The position numbers and the translations under genes were made by a program. From Flaccisagitta enflata (taxonomy: Eukaryota; Chaetognatha; Sagittoidea; Aphragmophora), in NCBI GenBank assembly GCA_965153355.1, contig OZ231127.1, positions 31,434,001-31,498,000 of the forward strand: DNA of 64,000 bases. The letters are read 5' to 3'. This document shows, piece after piece, positions 54,606 to 64,000 of the stretch. Every line of letters starts with the position of its first letter. Positions within the stretch are counted from its first letter, which is position 1. The notes under the pieces were generated by a model. It searched no databases. It saw only the letters and a program-made list of their open reading frames with translations, and was not told where the DNA came from.

Positions 54606-54779
54606 GCAAAGGGTAGTAAAAGTTAATGAATTTTTTTGAAAATTAGTACACAAGCTCCTATTGACCTATAAACAACACCAGCAAAGTTTCATAAAATTCT
54701 GAAGTCTGGTTCCAAAGATATGAGAAGGTTTTAAACAAACACACAGACAGACAGACAACGCATCAATGCTACTTCATAG

Positions 54780-55139
54780 TCACCGACGAAAACTGTTTGT
54801 CAGGGACAAAAACGATATTTTGCCGTTTTTTGGCTTTCTTATGCTCTTATCTTCAAGATATCTAAAAAAACTTTTTGCTTATGGTAAAAACATGTGTATT
54901 CTAGCTGTTGCCGCCTATTTCCAGTATTTTTTTGGGTTTTCAAAGCTGTTTGAACAATTTTATGCCCAAAAAGTGTTAAAAATGATCTTTTTATGCCTAA
55001 AAAGTGATATAGATGAAAAAATTTCAGAAGAATTTTTTTGTTCTTTGTTTTTTTTAGTAGTCCACATGTTCCTGAAGACAAATGACACAGTCAGAAAAAA
55101 TGGATATTCCGATTCTCTTTGGGGGGGTATCCAGAGATG
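54780..55139. repeat. Inverted copy of 29256-29600
   Basis: AAAACATGTGTATTCTAGCT, ACATGTTCCTGAAGACAAAT and GGGTATCCAGAGATGTGTGC are the reverse complements of words at 29265-29520. It immediately precedes duplication A copy 2. Confidence 0.85.
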
Positions 55140-55329
55140 TGTGCATGTAATTTTTCAGTCCATATGTCACTTTCAGTGGAAAGTATGGGGTATCATGGTG
55201 TTTTTAGTAGGAAAGAATTGGATATTGAGTATTTGGTAATGGATAAACCCAATACTTTAGAATATTGTAAGCCCAAAACAATACCCAATATGTATCGCCC
55301 GGCCTTGGATGGTAGGAAGGACGAAAGAG

Positions 55330-55465
55330 AGTAAGGGAGGAAGAGAGGAGGGAAGAGAGGGAAGAAGGAAGGAAGGAAGAAAGGAAGGAAGGAAGAAAGG
55401 AAGGAAGGAAGGAAGGAAGGAAGGAAGGAAGGAAGGAAGGAAGGAAGGTAGGGAAGAAGGGGTAT
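55330..55465. repeat. (GGAA)n microsatellite
   Basis: Counterpart of 34500-34645. Confidence 0.95.
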
Positions 55466-55677
55466 TATTGTATGTAGTTGTGAATGTAACTGTGAAACGG
55501 AGCGCGCCTGTTGGGCTTGTTTACACAAAATGTTTTCATACAAAAATTCAAAAACAAACAACGAAACTAGATGAAACGGCATGTTGACTTAAAAGAATCA
55601 AATTAAGATATACCAACACGTGGTCACGTTGTAGATATCAAATGTGTAATAAACCTGTTATTGAACACGTCACATCG

Positions 55678-55825
<148 letters not shown>

Positions 55826-56423
55826 GCAGACGGACCGAGACATAGCCAGACAACCAGATAAAACTATCGCATTAGTACTACTGAAATCTTTCACCTGAAT
55901 AATGAGACACCCACAAACGCCCATGCAAATTACTCCACCGCAAAGATTTTTTAGAAGAAAAGAAAAGAAACTCGTTTAAGGATGTCTATAAATAGAACGT
56001 ATGGTACATACTCTCCACACAAAAATCGCACCGCGCATGTAATTGCTTCCTCCTCCTGTGTCGATGACATGGTCTGGTAGAGTCGTAATGATTACTGCCA
56101 GATTTGTTTAAGGAACTGGTTTGTAGAGGATTAAAAAGGAAAAAAAAGGATTAAGAACATTCATGATTGAATGCATGCAAATTTTTCTTCCGTCTTTGTT
56201 TGAATCTCTTAGAAACCTACCAGATTTGTATAGGACACTTGTGCATGTATTTCATATACTGATAAAGAGAGAAAAGTAGGCCTTACACTATGGAGACATA
56301 TCTTTTAGTGGCGTTCTACTCTACATCCCGCTTTTTCCGTTCGTCCGTCTGTGCGTCCATCCGTCCGTCGGTCAGTCGGTCACATTTTACTTTTTCTCAT
56401 TACTTTTCTATTCTCTGACCTAA

Positions 56424-56755
56424 TGTTAGGAGCGTACCATGGGTATCGTGACGGACGTGGAGAGATGTATGGACGACAGTCTGAATCATGAATGTATCTC
56501 ATCTGGATGAATAGAAGAACCAATGTAGGGATGGACGATCGAGTTATGATGAGAGAGCGATGTAAGAACGCGGTAGGAAGAGGATCAAGTGTAGGAAATA
56601 TATCACATATAAACCGGCTGTGCGCTTGGCACTAAACATATATCAAGAGAGAGACAAATGCATATAGCGAATGTTTAACATGATCGCGAGAAACAACACA
56701 GGAATCAATAGAGGAATCAATCGGCAATGTCCACAGAGAGAGTCACTGAGCCCTT
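56424..56755 (-). repeat. 3' LTR of the retrotransposon
   Basis: Matches the right copy over most of its length (ATGTATCTCATCTGGATG, AACGCGGTAGGAA, GGCACTAAACAT) with many differences and small indels. The inner edge, near GTCACTGAGCCC, is approximate. The divergence between the two LTRs indicates an old insertion. Confidence 0.8.
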
Positions 56756-57783
56756 GCGCGCCCCCGCGCTTGGTTACGGTTTTTCCCCCTTCTGGAGTGG
56801 GTAGAAAGTTGGCTCTGGGCATCCAGAGGGGTGATCGTCTCCACAAGGGTGGGTCGGGAGTCTGCACCAAAGACTTGGTCCAGAGCCTGACCAGTGATAG
56901 CCCCGGTCCCAAGCTGATGGTTGGGAGATGTTACTTGGGCGTTCTGGCCAGCATTTTGCAGATATGCAGGATTCAACAGCGGACCAGTGTCGGAGAAGGG
57001 CACCGAGAAAGTTGCCGGGGGTGGGGTGTTGACATGGGTGTTGCCAATAGGTCCCCCTGAGGGCGGGAGTTGCTCAGTGCTTGTCGCAGCCGACGGTAGT
57101 TGAGCAGCCCCAGTTGCCGGAGCAGCTGGGTTGCTAGATGAGTTGGCGCCACTCGTCCGGGTTGGGGTTGCACCACTATTAGGAGGTGCAGCTGGTGCAG
57201 GAAAGACTGGGGGTTGGATGAACGTAGTTGGTATAGTTTGAAAATTTGGTCTGATTGCGGTGACCGCTGGAGCGGTCGTCCTCAGCCCCTGAATTGGTAG
57301 AGGGGGTGGTGGATGCTGTACTTGGAAGCGGGTGAGAGCTGCCCGGAGGTCTTCCATCTGTTTTTGCTGGTCGTCCAAGGCTTGCCGCAATTGGGCCTCC
57401 CTGGCGTTAGAGGCGATCTCTCGCTGTAACCGCGCTTCCCTCTCCTTTTTGTTATCGGCGGCCATCTGCTGGAGCAATGTCATGAGATCGGCAGTAGTTG
57501 GCGCAGCGCCCGCGCCTTCGTCGGCGTCAGGAGGTGGCATGGTTGGTCGAACCCAGGCGGTGGTGTGGGAGTGCTCTTCGGCGATGATCTCGTCGCTTGC
57601 TTGACTCCCCCCGAGGCCTAGTCGTCTCGGACGCGCTGTCGCAACCACGGGCTCCCTAAGTCCTTCACCAGTGGGCCCCAAGCCAGTGCCGGGGGTCCAA
57701 CCGAGATTCCGTAGGAGTCTATTCCCAATATTATCGCCGTCGAGCGGAGGAGCGTCGGCCCCGACAACGCCGAGAAAATCCAC
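56743..57783 (-). CDS. Gag-like protein with G-patch, in LTR retrotransposon
   Basis: A 346-codon open frame. Near the start lies a G-patch: IGNRLLRNLGWTPGTGLGPT, then GEGLREPVV...RRLGLG, with the glycines of G-x-x-(L)-L-x-x-x-G-W-x-x-G-x-G-L-G. G-patches bind nucleic acid and occur in several retroelement polyproteins. Next comes a charged helix likely to coil (about residues 95-150: KKEREARLQREIASNAREAQ), then a long Pro/Ala/Thr/Ser-rich region and a basic tail (RRGKNRNQARGRARAQ). The listed start is a GTG; reading back in frame gives about 30 more codons to a stop but no ATG, so the true start is lost or comes from an upstream frame. No zinc knuckle is seen. The end overlaps the edge of the 3' LTR. 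Confidence 0.72.
   Translation of the reverse strand: MDFLGVVGADAPPLDGDNIGNRLLRNLGWTPGTGLGPTGEGLREPVVATARPRRLGLGGSQASDEIIAEEHSHTTAWVRPTMPPPDADEGAGAAPTTADLMTLLQQMAADNKKEREARLQREIASNAREAQLRQALDDQQKQMEDLRAALTRFQVQHPPPPLPIQGLRTTAPAVTAIRPNFQTIPTTFIQPPVFPAPAAPPNSGATPTRTSGANSSSNPAAPATGAAQLPSAATSTEQLPPSGGPIGNTHVNTPPPATFSVPFSDTGPLLNPAYLQNAGQNAQVTSPNHQLGTGAITGQALDQVFGADSRPTLVETITPLDAQSQLSTHSRRGKNRNQARGRARAQ
56779..56796 (-). other. Possible polypurine tract
   Basis: AGAAGGGGGAAAAACC on the minus strand lies about 25-30 bp before the 3' LTR, where plus-strand DNA priming is expected. It overlaps the Gag-like frame, which lowers confidence. Confidence 0.4.
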
Positions 57784-57984
57784 CTCTTCGGCGGACGAAC
57801 GTTGGTGGTGAAGAATGTGAGATTTGGTTATTTGGAGAATCTGGGCATGGTAGTTCAGTGGATTTGATCTTCGCTAGGCACACGAGTCCGTCTAAACAAT
57901 GGATAAAAACAAGTGAAACAGAAAGCTAGGTCTGAGGGCTGGTGTTTGGCCACCAGTTGGCACTTTTCAAAGAGGTTTTGCCCG

Positions 57985-58185
57985 GCGAGCGGTATTCCAG
58001 CGACGCCAAGGCGGAGGTGCGTATTCCAGCTAAACGTGGGCCGAAGGCGCGGAGTTCCAGCTAATCTGTGGCCTTTGGCGCGGTCTTTTCCTGCTAATTG
58101 GCGAGACGCGGACTTCCAGCTAATCTCGTTGGCCCAACGCGGTCCCACGCGGCCTTCCTGCGTGGCGTTCCAGCTAACCAAGAGA
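57985..58185. repeat. Degenerate repeat around TTCCAGCTAA
   Basis: TTCCAGC or TTCCTGC followed by TAA occurs six times (near 57992, 58023, 58053, 58083, 58105, 58170), each followed by a GC-rich word with GGCGCGG or ACGCGG. It lies upstream of the Gag-like frame, in the leader of the LTR element. On the sense strand it reads TTAGCTGGAA, with no open frame. Confidence 0.6.
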
Positions 58186-58379
58186 CACAGACGCGGTCAC
58201 GCAGCACTTTGAAGCACGTCGCGGACGCTAAGAGATTTTTGAAGATGATTGTGATGACGGCGAAGCCAAAGTCTTTTACTTTTAAGCAAGGAAAGTGTTT
58301 GAATAATGTTTCTGCAAGTTTTATCATGAAAAGAAAAGTGCACAGCCGGTTCTTTTAAAAGTTATATACAATTCCGCGT

Positions 58380-59017
58380 TCCTACACTATATACACAAGA
58401 TGATTGATCAGAAGTACTATCCGAGTCAGAGTCATGGACAAAGAAGTCGAGGAGGTAGAGACGTAAGCGCAGAAAAGAGATGAAGAGGAACCTCGTCGCT
58501 TACTACGGCACCTTTGCCGGGCGTGGACAGAACCGACGGATCCCGTTAAGACCCTTGTGCCCAAGGATCACCCGCCGTAACCCGTATTGCGAAGGGGGGG
58601 GTTGCTGTAGACGGCGAAGAGTTGGTCTGGTACCGGTGAAATAGGATTCTCCTGTGGTATCGACGGGATTGCCATCAGTTGAAAACTTGCCCTGTTTCGT
58701 TTGCCACGGTAGACAGAGGCTACCCCCGAAAGCAGCTGCTACGACGTACGATCCAGAGCCCCCGCAAGCTGTAACTCCCAACGCTCCCAGCGCTATCGTG
58801 GACGTGTCCGGCGATAGGGTTTCCCCTACCCGGGGGGTGCACAACTAGGCTCGTCGGGCAGACCTGGGGTATCGACACTTTAGCGTACGAAGATGATGAG
58901 TGATCAGATGCAAAGCGGATCGTGGAGTCGTCAATGGATGAGTAGGGAGTCGGGACTCGGATGGTTATGTCTGGGAAGGAACGGACGCGGATTCTACCCA
59001 AGTGCGAAATGCCCTTG
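58380..59017. other. Interior of the LTR element without recognisable genes
   Basis: Frames at 58503-58844 and 58720-59103 (minus) overlap each other and show no protease, RT or integrase motif. This is leader or decayed coding sequence. Confidence 0.5.
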
Positions 59018-59035
59018 AGTTTAGGCCGAGCACCA
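59018..59035 (-). other. Primer-binding site
   Basis: Two bases after the 5' LTR on the minus strand, TGGTGCTCGGCCTAAACT begins with the TGG expected to pair with the CCA end of a tRNA. I cannot say which tRNA. Confidence 0.65.
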
Positions 59036-59037
59036 TC

Positions 59038-59362
59038 TGTTAGGAGCGTACCATGGGTGACGCGACGGACGTAGAGAAGGGAATGGACGACAGTCTGTAT
59101 CATGTATGTATCTCATCTGGATGTAAGAGGAACCAATGAATGTATAGACGTACGGAGGAATGACGAGAGAACGACGTATGAACGCGGTAGGAATGAATCT
59201 AGAGTAGAGAATATATATGACAGAAGAACCGGCTATGCCCTTGGTACTAAACATAAAGAGAGAGACAAAATGCATAGAACGAATGTATAACATGATCATA
59301 GGCCGTAACAAATCAATAGATATATCAGTCGATCAACGGAGTCAGTGGGCGAGACCCTAACA
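59038..59362 (-). repeat. 5' LTR of the retrotransposon
   Basis: 325 bp, TGTTAGG...CCTAACA read on the plus strand. It ends next to the CTAA target duplication. It is the better preserved of the two LTRs. Confidence 0.88.
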
Positions 59363-59651
59363 CTAATTGCTTCCACCCCAATAGCCTAGTGTCCTCAAAT
59401 ATGGCCCCTGCCCAGCGCCCATCCGCTCTTGACCAGGGAAGCCGACTAGCCGTGTATCAGGCCCTTTTTCCTTGAAGAATTGGTATTCACTTGAAGGATT
59501 CAAACACAATCTCACATTCAAAATAAATTACCACATTGTATAAGCATTGTGCAGGTTTGATTCTTTCCCTCAGGGCCCTTTGCTTGATAAACTTTTTGGG
59601 AGACAATGGAGATTAGAGAACGAAGTTTTGATCTCATTGATCTCATTTTTT

Positions 59652-60737
59652 TGTCGCGTGCACGCCTCTCTACAACCCGCTCCGTCGGTCGGTCGGTCGG
59701 TAACACTTGGCTTTTTTGCGTCGTTTATGGTTATTTTGGGTAGTCTGGAGTCATTTTGAGTCATTTTTGGATGTTTTTGGATGTTTTTGGTTGTTTTTAG
59801 TCATTTTTGGTCATTTTTGATCATTTATATCATTTTGTTCATTTATGTCATTCGTGTGGTTTTTGGGCATTTAAAGTAGTTTTAAGTCATTTTTGGACAT
59901 TTCAGGTCATTTTTGGTCATCTAACATCGGTTTGGGTATGTTTTGGTCATTTATGTCATTTTATTCATTTTGATCATTTTTGTCCTTTTTTGTTGTTTTT
60001 TGTCTCAATGGCTCTTCTTTGGACATTATGGGTCACTTTGGGTCATTGTAGGTCATTTTGGTTCATCTTGGGTCATTTTGGGTCATCTTAGGCGCGAGGC
60101 TAGAGGCTAGAGCCTCCAGACTGGAGCCTCCGGGCTGGGGACTCCGTTTTTTTTTTCATTTTTTGGGATTTTGTCATGTTTTGTCATGGTGGGTTGTTTG
60201 GAGTTATTCTTAATCATTTTGGAGCATTTTGGGTGTTTTTAAGTAATTTTGGGTCAATTAAAGTCACTCGGCGTCATTCTGAATTGTTTTGTTCTTTCCT
60301 TTTTTGAAACTGGTTGGTTTCGAGGACTGGTTTAAGAGTGGTGGGTTTCATGGTTTGAATTGAAACTGCTGGGTCTCAAGGCTTAAATTGAAACTGGTGG
60401 GTTTCAAAGCTTTGATTGAACATGATGGGTTTTGGGGCTAGGGTTGGGACTTGAGGATTTTGGGGCTTGGGTTGGGGACAATTAAATTAATGATTCGGGT
60501 GAAACTTTTGGTGTTTGAAGGTTATAATTGGGGCTGGTGGGTTCCAGGGCTTGAATTAAGACTGGTGGGTTTCAAGGCTTTAATTGAAAGTGATGGGTCT
60601 CAGGGCTTTAAATAAACTGGAGGGGTTTCACGGCTTGGACTGAGACAGTAGGGTTCTAAGACTTTGATTGAAACTGGTTGGGTCAGGTCAATGAAACTAT
60701 CCATGTTCCGCACGCGACTTATAGGTGTTGGCCTTGT
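59652..60737 (+). mobile_element. Large tag-hairpin element with three minisatellite blocks
   Basis: (T)TGTCGCGTGCACGCCTCTCT, ACAACCCGCTCCGTCGG, GTCGG repeats. Then a GGTCATTTTTGG array (59750-60090), CTCCGGGCTGGGGACTCCG, and a GGGTTTCAAGGCTTAAATTG array of about 30-bp units (60310-60690). Near the 3' end: CCGCACGCGACTTATAGGTG, TTGGCCTTGT. The empty site in copy 1 is CTCATTTTTTGTTTTTATC at 37296-37314. The right junction has one extra base, so the exact site is slightly ambiguous. Confidence 0.88.
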
Positions 60738-60963
60738 TAGTTTTTATCTATCGGTCTTTTTTTTGTTTATCTGTGTATTTGTCTGTTTCCTAAGGTTACT
60801 TTCGGGAATCCGCCAACAAGAAAAATAGAATAAGTCTGTAATCTGTCACGCTGATGGCACTGTTCTATGGCAAGTTTTTGGCTTAAAATTACATGAACTT
60901 TTATTCAAAATTGAAATCAGGATAAAATTGAAGTTAAAATTAAGATTAAAATCAAAATCAAAA

Positions 60964-61068
<105 letters not shown>

Positions 61069-62514
61069 GTTCTCTTTAAAATATGCCGATTTTTGACTTA
61101 TTGTAAATATTGAAGGGAGACGAACGGCGGTAGCGGCGGCAGCGGTGGTTGAAGCAGCAAGCGTGTCAGACGAAGGAAAACTCTGGAAGGAGGAAAAAAA
61201 GGATTACAAAAAATGACATGAAAGTGGTGCAAGTATTTTTGTCCCGTCATTGCCCTGTCATTGCATCAGCCCAATAAAAATCATTATATTAGGCAGCAAG
61301 ATCTAAGAAAGCATTGGATTGTGTTGACAATACAGCTTCGGCTTTCCTAATCATACCGACCTGTACTTTTTTCCAATTTACACATATTTGATCAAGGACC
61401 AATTTTCGGCCGCTGTCCTCGACACAAAGACGGAAAAAATGGAAAGAAAGAGACGCGGGAAAGGCAGATAGAGAGAAAAAAAAGCTATAAGCCAGAAATA
61501 GAACAGGCACATAAGGCAATTCGACTTGGACGACGTTGATTTTGGTATGATTTACACTGGTGAAATGGAAGGATTTCACGTATCTACAGATCGAAAAGGC
61601 ACCTTAAAAACGAGCGATTCCTTGACTGATGCATCTTTAACCTTGTTGACATTGTCAGAATGTATCTCTATGCATTTTCAGGACTGAAATTGCACCTTGG
61701 CCATCCGCCACTCAGAAAAAAATATCAATCTCAAGGCTAAAGTCGCAGCAACACACCTCATGGAAAGTATCCCATTAAAAGCTTCCAAAGCTATATTTTC
61801 CAACCTAGGGGCATCTGGTAACGCAACTTTTTGCCCTGTCTTATATGGAGGCGTAGATCCATCCAAGTTTTAAAAAAATATCAGTCGAGAGCCGAAGCAA
61901 GAAAGAAGAAGACTGAGGCGAGAAGGAGAAAGAGGTGGAGACCAAAACGGCAATGAGTCAGAGAGAGAATTAAATGGGAGAGTGCATACAATGATAAGAC
62001 AGAAAAAAAAACGGAATCGGGTTGATCGCACCAAATTTCATAATTGGCCTACGGCTATTGCATTAGTAGTAAAGCTGAAGGCCTTGTCGTTTATACATAC
62101 ACACGACTCAAATGTCCCTTATTCCTTTTATTGAACCATTAACTTGTGAAAATAAGACATGAACAACCCGGGGATATTTCAATTGACTCAATTTGTCTCG
62201 GCAAAAAGTTTATTTTTTTCCCTTTTATGAGGCCAGTCGTGGTGATAAAGCCTTTAAGGGAGGCTCTCAATTTTATCATGTATCGTGACTTTTCTCATTC
62301 ACTTTTAATTTACCTGGCTGGCTGGAACGATGAAGCCTCTCTTAAAAAGTGTCATGAATAATTTCGAACAAACAATCACTACTCAGCTATCGATACATAT
62401 GGCCTTGGTTGCCATATTTTCTTTCATTCATTCAAGACTGTTTTGTAATTGTAATCAGCCGCTCATCCAACCTCGTCAATTTTTTTTTTAATTTTTTTTT
62501 TAATTTTTTTTGTA

Positions 62515-63483
62515 ACTATGGCAAAAAAAAACCGAACAGTTCCTCCTTTGCTCATAAATCCTTCGAAAATTCACCCAGTGTGCTGAAATTTTTACTGAAG
62601 TTACTTTTTAGTATCATTAAGCTTCACTGAAAAAATCAATGACCTGCTCTAAATAGTTTGAGAATTATAGAATTTTTAAAAGTGCCTGTCAAAAGATCAG
62701 AAATTCAATGTACACACATAAGAATTTACTAAGAATGAATAAACAAACTTAAAAAAAACATACTAAATCTAGTCCGATTTTGATGAAATTTGAACTGGAA
62801 GTAGACCACATTGTTAGCAGGCTGTGATAAAAATTTCATTACAAAACTCCGATTATTTTAGCAGAAACATCATGTTTTCTAAAACTTTTTTTGTCGGTTT
62901 TAGAGTGAAGTAAATGAAGATGAAATCTGAAATATAAATCGATGCTAAGGCCAGAGTTTTCTACCAATTATCATGATTTTTTAACTGGGAACTTTTGTAC
63001 ATATGATTCATCTTCAGTAAAATTTTTGTGAAGATTGAAGCATTTTTTGTCCCCCAAATTGCAAAAATATTCTAACAGGTAGCAGAATATTTCTTATCCT
63101 GAGCAAGCTTACAATCAACCATTATCTACCCCACTAGACTTCATCTGAGTAGATGCGAATTTTGCCTAGTATTAGTAAATATTACCATCAGACTACAGTT
63201 CAAAAATCATGACAAAACTCCCAAAACTTTTTGCACAATGCCAATTTTACTAAAAATGGTATTATTTTGATTTAGGATAAACATCATCTCTGGCAGTCCA
63301 AAAAAGAGGTGACTTCAGTAAAAACGTGATAACGGCTAAAGTTTTAAACGGATTTTGATAAAATTTCAACCAGACATAGTCCATATCATGGTTATCAGTC
63401 ACTGTAAATTTTATGCAAATTTGTCAACATCTTCATACTTTTTTGCTCTCTCAAAAGTTGTTTGGTTTTTTTTTTGCCATAGT
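62515..63483. mobile_element. TA-flanked element of 969 bp
   Basis: Between TA at 62513-62514 and 63484-63485, ends ACTATGGCAAAAAAAAACCG and its inverse ending TTTTTGCCATAGT. Copy 1 reads TTTTTTTGTAGAGGTAAATG at 40700-40718 without it. The interior has no recognisable transposase. Arms beyond the first 20 bp match only loosely. Confidence 0.9.
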
Positions 63484-63764
63484 TAGAGGTAAATGGGTAG
63501 TGTAAATGGAGTGATTTAGGGATGATTTGTACATATTTTCCAAGTGGTTGGATCTGAGGCACTATGCAGTCCTTGATTGACATTTTCCATGCGCCAACGC
63601 ACCACAACTTCAGGTCATGACCGACCGTCGGTCGGTCAGTTGATCTTTTGGTTCGTCACGCAAACGTACAGGACCCACTGCACTTTGCACCTATTGACCT
63701 ACTGCTAAGCGATTTTATGAGAGAGTTAGTACCTTGGTTTGTCCGTAGGTAGATAGGCACTATA

Positions 63765-63830
63765 TAAGGTAGGTAGGTAAGTAGGTAGGTAGGAAGGTAG
63801 GAAGGTAGGTAGGTAGGTAGGTATGTTGGA
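63765..63830. repeat. (GGTA)n run
   Basis: GTAGGTAGGTAAGTAGG and similar. In copy 1 this run is where 2.96 kb of extra sequence lies (40994-43955). Confidence 0.9.
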
Positions 63831-63842
63831 ATGATAGTTACA

Positions 63843-63947
63843 TAAGCTCCCCTGCCCAGCGACATGACAGCCCCTGCCCACTCACACACTGCCTCGGCCC
63901 TGCCCACCCGCAAGCGACTTCTGTTTGGCCATGTATCCGGCCTTGTT
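63843..63947 (+). mobile_element. Tag-hairpin element, 3' fragment
   Basis: CCACCCGCAAGCGACTTCTG, TTTGGCCATGTATCCGGCC, TTGT. Counterpart of 43985-44113. Confidence 0.8.
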
Positions 63948-64000
63948 CTTTTATACGCCGGAAGCAATTTCATCCGGAGATTTCTTGCGATAGAACCTTC

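Larger units (their letters stand above)
56424..59362 (-). mobile_element. LTR retrotransposon, non-autonomous or decayed, 2.9 kb
   Basis: Direct repeats of about 325 bp at both ends start TGTTAGGAGCGTACCATGGG and finish (right copy) GACCCTAACA, a TG...CA element. The 4-bp target duplication CTAA is at 56420-56423 and 59363-59366. The empty site in duplication copy 1 is GACCTAATTGCTTCC at 35628-35642. The reading frame and primer-binding site show the sense strand is minus. The 2.28-kb interior has a Gag-like frame but no recognisable protease, reverse transcriptase or integrase, so it must rely on another element. Confidence 0.92.
56306..59467 (+). mobile_element. Older tag-hairpin element, split by the LTR retrotransposon
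   Basis: The first part is 56306-56423 (TAGTGGCGTTCTACTCTACA and a GTCY run). The second is 59363-59467 (AATTGCTTCCACCCC, GCTCTTGACCAGGGAAGCCG, GTGTATCAGGCCCTTTTT). Joined, the two parts match 35508-35749. Confidence 0.8.

Noticed and set aside
58503-59103. Protease or reverse transcriptase remains in the LTR interior
   Set aside because: I looked for D-T/S-G and YxDD-type motifs in the overlapping frames and found none I could defend.

Overview
The window is intron- and repeat-rich eukaryotic DNA. It holds pieces of two kinds of spliced gene, both on the minus strand. The clearest is the C-terminal end of an integrin alpha subunit (three exons, 50138 down to 47411, with a transmembrane helix and a GFFRR tail motif). 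The other is an EF-hand (calmodulin-like) gene: three exons at 15650-14677 and a paralogous first exon at 264-98. An integrin alpha chain suggests an animal, probably an invertebrate, or a close unicellular relative. The species cannot be named from this sequence. No rRNA or tRNA gene was recognised.

Layout. 0.1-0.3 kb: paralogous EF-hand exon. 1.5-3.7 kb: two small inverted-repeat elements around 2.4 copies of a 323-bp tandem unit and a hAT-like insertion. 6-10 kb: minisatellite-bearing elements and element fragments. 10.4-13.4 kb: a repeat block and a 0.9-kb palindrome split by a TA-flanked element. 14.7-16.3 kb: EF-hand exons with very large microsatellites in the introns. 16.7-24.9 kb: mostly unassigned DNA with scattered elements. 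24.9-29.3 and 30.1-34.3 kb: two direct copies of a 4-kb segment. 34.3-44.2 and 55.1-64.0 kb: two direct copies of a larger segment, the second cut by the window end. 45.6-46.6 kb: triple-nested elements. 47.4-50.1 kb: integrin exons. 50.9-54.6 kb: several minisatellite arrays. 56.4-59.4 kb: an LTR retrotransposon with a G-patch, Gag-like reading frame.

Because the two duplications give filled and empty versions of the same sites, many insertions can be read directly: two hAT-like elements with 8-bp target duplications, several TA-flanked inverted-repeat elements (one keeping a Tc1-type helix-turn-helix fragment), and the LTR element with a 4-bp duplication CTAA.

The most striking content is a family of more than twenty elements, mostly about 120-230 bp, which I call the tag-hairpin family. 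Each begins T-A-tag, where the roughly 10-nt tag is followed at once by its own inverted copy (a 5' hairpin). Next come a (GTCY)n tract and a variable body. Near the 3' end lies a second inverted copy of the tag, followed in most copies by a hairpin GGCCG..CGGCC and the end CCTTGT. They insert between two T residues with no target duplication. The tag differs between subfamilies, and both distant copies change with it. The layout resembles Helentron-derived non-autonomous elements (the HINE / DINE-1 / mini-me type). Larger members carry kilobase minisatellite arrays, so the family appears to supply much of the tandem-repeat DNA here.
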